From NCBI GenBank assembly GCA_965225735.1, contig CBDDBN010000030.1, forward strand, positions 558,001 through 622,000: 64,000 nt of DNA, given 5' to 3'. The DNA is from Denitrobaculum sp965225735 (GTDB taxonomy: Bacteria; Pseudomonadota; Alphaproteobacteria; Kiloniellales; Kiloniellaceae). Each line of letters starts with the position of its first letter. Positions within the stretch are counted from its first letter, which is position 1. Shown in pieces: positions 60,603 through 64,000 of the stretch. A model generated the notes under the pieces. The model saw only the letters and a list, made by a program, of their open reading frames with translations, was not told where the DNA came from and ran no database searches. The translations under genes and the position numbers were made by a program.

Positions 60603-61865
60603 ATGACCAAAAAGCTCCCAACCCGTCCCGATCTTGCCTGGCTGAAAAAGACCGCCAAGGAACGACTGACCGAACTGCAGACGGCTGATGCCGGCGTGCG
60701 GCTGCATCATGCCCAGCTCGATATCGCACGAGACTACGGCTTTCCAAGCTGGCGGGCGCTCAAGGCCCATGTTGACAGCCTCAGCCTGGACGGACAGGTG
60801 CTCGCGGCTGTTCTGGAAGGGCGCGCCAATGACCTGGAACGACTGCTCGGAGAACATCCGGCCAAAATCGACGTGGTCGGTGGACGTTGGAACCGGCCAC
60901 TGCTGCACTTGGCCGCGGAGCTGGGGTACGGTGATTGCGTGGATCTGCTGCTCCGTTTGGGTTTCCAGGTGAATCGGCCCGACCAAAACGACCGCGCCAC
61001 GGCGTTGCATTGGGCGGCGCAGGAAGGGCACCTCGCGGTGGTCCAACAGCTGATCGCAGCAGGCGCCGACATCAGTGGCACCGACGACGTCCACGGCTTA
61101 GGTCCGGTCGGCTGGGCCAGCTGCTTTCAGCCGCTTCAAAAAGAGGTCGCGGACTACTTGATCACGCAGGGGGCGGCCCTCGGCATTTTCCCTGCCATCG
61201 CGCTGGGCCGGGGCGATCTTGTCCGGCGCCTGGTCGAAGAGGATCCGCGCCGCCTGGCCTATCAGATGAGCCGGCATGAACACCACCGCACACCCTTGCA
61301 GTTCGCGGTGTTGAAGAACCAGGCCGAGATCGTCGCCTTGCTCCTGGAACTGGGCGCCGATCCACTGGCTACCGATAGTCGCGGCTGGACACCTCTCAAT
61401 TACGCCTCTGCCAAGACGGAGAGCGCCATTGTCGAAGCATTGATCGCGGCGGGAGCGGACCCGGCTGAGCAGGGATCGAACCGCTTCGAATCCGCGATTC
61501 CCATTCTCAACGTCAAGAGTGTGCCCGCCTCCATCGATTACTACGTGAATAAGCTGGGCTTTCAGAAGGAATGGGACTGGGGCTCGCTGCCTGACTTCGC
61601 CTGCGTGCAGCGCGACGACGTGCGAATCTTTCTCTGCTACGACGGCCAGGGAGGAGCCGGGATGTGGATCTCGGTCTTCGTACAGGATGTGGATGCACTC
61701 TATGAGGATTACAAAAGGAGCGGCGCCATCATCCGGCAATCCCCAACCAGCTTTCCCTGGGGTGTGCGGGAAATGAATGTGGAGGACCTCGACGGGCACC
61801 GCCTGCGCATCGGTAGTGAAGCGACCGGTCCTTCTGAGGGCGTGGACTTAAACGAGGACCCATGA
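60603..61865 (+). CDS. Ankyrin-repeat protein with C-terminal glyoxalase/VOC domain
   Basis: A 420-residue fusion. After a short basic helical head with an ARDYGFPSWRALKAHV motif, residues about 60-295 contain several ankyrin-type repeats such as RPLLHLAAELGYGDCVDLLLRLG, ALHWAAQEGHLAVVQQLIAAGAD and TPLQFAVLKNQAEIVALLLELGAD. Residues about 300-410 are a VOC/glyoxalase-like domain (SVPASIDYYVNKLGF through DLDGHRLRIG). The VOC fold often binds drugs or small electrophiles, while the ankyrin repeats suggest protein contacts. The function is unknown. Confidence 0.83.
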   Translation: MTKKLPTRPDLAWLKKTAKERLTELQTADAGVRLHHAQLDIARDYGFPSWRALKAHVDSLSLDGQVLAAVLEGRANDLERLLGEHPAKIDVVGGRWNRPLLHLAAELGYGDCVDLLLRLGFQVNRPDQNDRATALHWAAQEGHLAVVQQLIAAGADISGTDDVHGLGPVGWASCFQPLQKEVADYLITQGAALGIFPAIALGRGDLVRRLVEEDPRRLAYQMSRHEHHRTPLQFAVLKNQAEIVALLLELGADPLATDSRGWTPLNYASAKTESAIVEALIAAGADPAEQGSNRFESAIPILNVKSVPASIDYYVNKLGFQKEWDWGSLPDFACVQRDDVRIFLCYDGQGGAGMWISVFVQDVDALYEDYKRSGAIIRQSPTSFPWGVREMNVEDLDGHRLRIGSEATGPSEGVDLNEDP

Positions 61866-61916
61866 GGTTTTTTGACCCAGGCCTCTACTCGTCCCTGACT
61901 CACCATCCCTAAGGCA

Positions 61917-61951
61917 ACGGGCGGCCATCATTCGATGCACCGCCCGTTTTT
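61917..61951 (+). terminator. Rho-independent terminator after the ankyrin-glyoxalase gene
   Basis: ACGGGCGG (61917-61924) and CCGCCCGT (61940-61947) form a perfect 8-bp stem over a 15-nt loop, followed by TTTTT. It lies 52 bp past the stop and before the convergent chemoreceptor gene. Confidence 0.85.
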
Positions 61952-61974
61952 CGTCCGCTAGATCGAAGTTGTGG

Positions 61975-64000
61975 TCAGGCGGCCGCCTCTTCCGGCTGTT
62001 CTGCTTCCTCTTCCACCCGTTCGCCGATCAGGTGCTTGTCGAGCGCCTCGCGGGTTTCCTCGTCTATATTGAAGGTGATACCGCGGGACTTGTCGCTGGC
62101 GCGGATGATGCGGCCGTCGACCTCGCCAAAACCAGGCACCTTCAACTTAACGGAGTCGCCCTGATCGGTGCCCTCCAGGGCAGCGATTTCGGCGCCGCCG
62201 GCGGAGATATCCTGGATCAGGCAGTCACGCCACTGGCCATGCACCTGAACCTGTGAGGATTGCGATTCCCTCACCCGCTCGTGTTCGCGCCGGTTGCCCG
62301 CCTTGGATTCGCGCAGGATCTCGGTGATCTGGGTCTGCAGGGCGTTGACCTCTGCAATGACTTCCTTGGCGTCACGGCTGACCTCGCTCGCAACCTGTTC
62401 GGATTGCTGCGATGCGGCCGAGGCCTCTTGCATGTTGCTGGACACCTCCTGCGTGCCGGTCGCGGCTTCCTGGACGCTACGGGCGATTTCCATTGTCGCC
62501 GCCGATTGTTCCTTCATCGAGTCAGAGATCCCGTTGGTGATTTCGCTGATCTCGTTGACAGTCGAGCCGATCCGTTCGATTGCCGTCGCGGCATCGCCGG
62601 TGGCGCCCTGAATCGCGCCGATCTGTTGCTGAATCTGTTCGGTCGCCTTGGCCGTTTGGGTTGCCAGATTTTTGACCTCAGACGCAACCACCGCGAAGCC
62701 CTTACCCGCGTCACCGGCGCGCGCGGCTTCAATAGTGGCGTTGAGCGCCAGCAGGTTGGTCTGATCGGCAATCTCGTTGATCAGCGTCACGATCTCCTCG
62801 ATCTGCTTCGCAGCCTCGGTCAGACTCTGGACTTTCTCTGTCGTCGTGCCAGCCACCTCGACGGCCTGCGCGGTGATAGCCGTAGAGCGGTCGATCTGCC
62901 GGCTGATCTCGTTGATGTTGCCGGACATCTCTTCCGCGGCGGAGGCGACTGTTTGGACGTTACCGGTGGCACTTTCCGCCGAGGCCGTGACCGAGGTGCT
63001 CTGATTGCTGACCTGCTGGGCCGCCTGGCTCATCTGATCGATCAGGCCGTCCATGCTGTTGGCCTTTTCCCGGATCGCGCCGACCGCGACCTGGACGTGC
63101 TGGTCCAGGGCATCGGACATGGCCAGCATCTCCTTTTTAATCTGGGCCTTGGCTTCCATCTCGCGCCGGGCTTCGGCGGCCTGCATCTCGTTCAGTTTAA
63201 CCAGAGACTGACGCAAGGCTTCAACGGAAGAGGCCAGACGTCCGAGTTCATCCTTGGAATCGCTCGCGAGTTCGATCGTGGTGTCACCGTCAGCCAAGGC
63301 ATCAACTGCGTCGACGGAACGCAGCAGGGGCCGGACGATTTGCGCGACCATCAACAGGCCGCCGGTCACCAGGATTACGATGCTGACAGCCATGGCGATC
63401 CAGAGATTGCGCTCGGCAGCATGCTCATGCTCCTCGGCGAGCTTTGCAGACTGCTCGGTGAAGACAACGATCTCCAGCAGCAAGTCCTCGAGTTTGCGGT
63501 TGAACCTATCCTCTTCCGCCTCGACGATCAGCGCTTTAGCGCGGGCCTCATCAAGATTGCCGGCTTTCAGCAGGTCGATGACCTCGTCGGCATGAACATC
63601 GTAGCTCTTATGCTCAACCTCCAACTCTTTGAGAGCGGCGTAGATCTTGTCGAACTCACGCTTTGCTGAGCTGCTCGTTAGACCACCAGTCGATTTCTCT
63701 ACCAGCTCCTCGGCCTTGAGAATTTCTCTGTCGACCTGCGCCGCTAATTCGTGGAAGCGTTTATTAGCGTGATGAAAATGCTCTTCGGCATCGGGGTAGG
63801 TCGCCATCTCTTCGCCGAAGCGTAGCGTCCGCTCGAACTGGATCGCCTGCTCCAACTGATGGATCGTGATCTTGGTGATCATGTTGGCCAGCGGCAGATC
63901 GTCTTCGGCGATCTCCTCCAGTTCATTCCCGATGGCGGCAATCTGTATGTTCGCGTAGAGACTGGTCGCTGCGAGGATCACTGTGCTGAGCACCACCAGA
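61975..64000 (-). CDS. Methyl-accepting chemotaxis protein with C-terminal PilZ domain (5' truncated)
   Basis: The gene enters from the right edge and its true start is outside the window. From the edge are the end of a first membrane helix, a helical periplasmic sensor (about residues 20-195), a second membrane helix (197-219), HAMP (220-275) and the signalling hairpin with INEIADQTNLLALNATIEAARAG and GFAVVASEV. The C-terminus is a PilZ domain: REHER supplies RxxxR and QDISAGG the D/NxSxxG motif, both needed for cyclic-di-GMP binding. The receptor should thus combine chemotaxis and c-di-GMP signals. A Glu-rich tail follows. Confidence 0.93.
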   Translation of the reverse strand, partial: LVVLSTVILAATSLYANIQIAAIGNELEEIAEDDLPLANMITKITIHQLEQAIQFERTLRFGEEMATYPDAEEHFHHANKRFHELAAQVDREILKAEELVEKSTGGLTSSSAKREFDKIYAALKELEVEHKSYDVHADEVIDLLKAGNLDEARAKALIVEAEEDRFNRKLEDLLLEIVVFTEQSAKLAEEHEHAAERNLWIAMAVSIVILVTGGLLMVAQIVRPLLRSVDAVDALADGDTTIELASDSKDELGRLASSVEALRQSLVKLNEMQAAEARREMEAKAQIKKEMLAMSDALDQHVQVAVGAIREKANSMDGLIDQMSQAAQQVSNQSTSVTASAESATGNVQTVASAAEEMSGNINEISRQIDRSTAITAQAVEVAGTTTEKVQSLTEAAKQIEEIVTLINEIADQTNLLALNATIEAARAGDAGKGFAVVASEVKNLATQTAKATEQIQQQIGAIQGATGDAATAIERIGSTVNEISEITNGISDSMKEQSAATMEIARSVQEAATGTQEVSSNMQEASAASQQSEQVASEVSRDAKEVIAEVNALQTQITEILRESKAGNRREHERVRESQSSQVQVHGQWRDCLIQDISAGGAEIAALEGTDQGDSVKLKVPGFGEVDGRIIRASDKSRGITFNIDEETREALDKHLIGERVEEEAEQPEEAAA

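Noticed and set aside
62260..63669. A 469-residue open frame on the plus strand
   Set aside because: It is antisense to the chemoreceptor; its low-complexity Leu/Asp/Arg/Gly translation mirrors the repeats of the MCP coding strand.

Overview
The window is a gene-dense, GC-rich stretch with short intergenic gaps and many ATGA or TGATG stop-start overlaps. It looks like a chromosome segment of a metabolically versatile alphaproteobacterium, perhaps a marine or soil Rhodospirillales-type organism. That placement is inferred from gene content: TRAP and ABC importers, a box pathway with a BzdR/BoxR-type regulator, a MocR/EamA pair and isolated PEP-CTERM proteins. I saw no rRNA, tRNA, CRISPR array, transposase or phage gene.

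Region 1 (287-12391, minus strand) is one tightly packed ten-gene operon. In transcription order it encodes an indolepyruvate-ferredoxin-oxidoreductase-like pair (iorA, iorB), an oxygenase reductase, Rieske dioxygenase alpha and beta subunits, an acyl-CoA ligase, a thiolase-like protein without the thiolase catalytic residues, a DUF35 zinc-ribbon protein fused to a degenerate SDR, a cyclase-family metal hydrolase and an active-looking SDR. A divergent MarR gene and a TRAP importer with a thioesterase follow (12571-17027). A TTTCAT-ATGAAA dyad recurs between the divergent genes and inside the TRAP promoter. My reading is an indole-3-acetate (auxin) degradation locus of the iad type. The proposed route is dioxygenation, oxidation to dioxindole-3-acetate, CoA activation, retro-aldol cleavage to isatin plus acetyl-CoA, isatin hydrolysis, and oxidative decarboxylation of 2-aminophenylglyoxylate to anthraniloyl-CoA. 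Each step is inferred from family and context.

Region 2 (17176-32940) is mixed: L-serine dehydratase, a LacI-controlled sugar-acid module, a MocR/EamA pair, a thioredoxin-fold/DoxX-like/SDR operon facing a TetR gene, a PEP-CTERM protein with a sigma-54-like promoter, a second TetR facing SDR genes, and a YghU-type glutathione transferase.

Region 3 (33096-47130, plus strand) is an aerobic benzoyl-CoA (box) locus: a branched-chain-type ABC importer, a DUF4863 protein, benzoate-CoA ligase, alpha/beta hydrolase, DUF309 protein, boxC, boxB, boxA, a thioesterase and the HTH/shikimate-kinase regulator boxR. A 15-bp element containing TGCA repeats is shared exactly by the two promoter regions. The semialdehyde dehydrogenase boxD is not in the window.

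Region 4 (48385-59383, minus strand) is a sugar or polyol module: PfkB kinase, amidohydrolase, an ABC importer with two different ATPases, a small membrane protein, a sugar isomerase and a Gfo/Idh/MocA dehydrogenase. The two ATPases carry complementary defects, one in the signature motif and one in the H-loop, which predicts an asymmetric heterodimer.

Region 5 (59558-64000) holds a third PEP-CTERM protein, an ankyrin-glyoxalase fusion and a chemoreceptor with a C-terminal PilZ domain that runs off the window.
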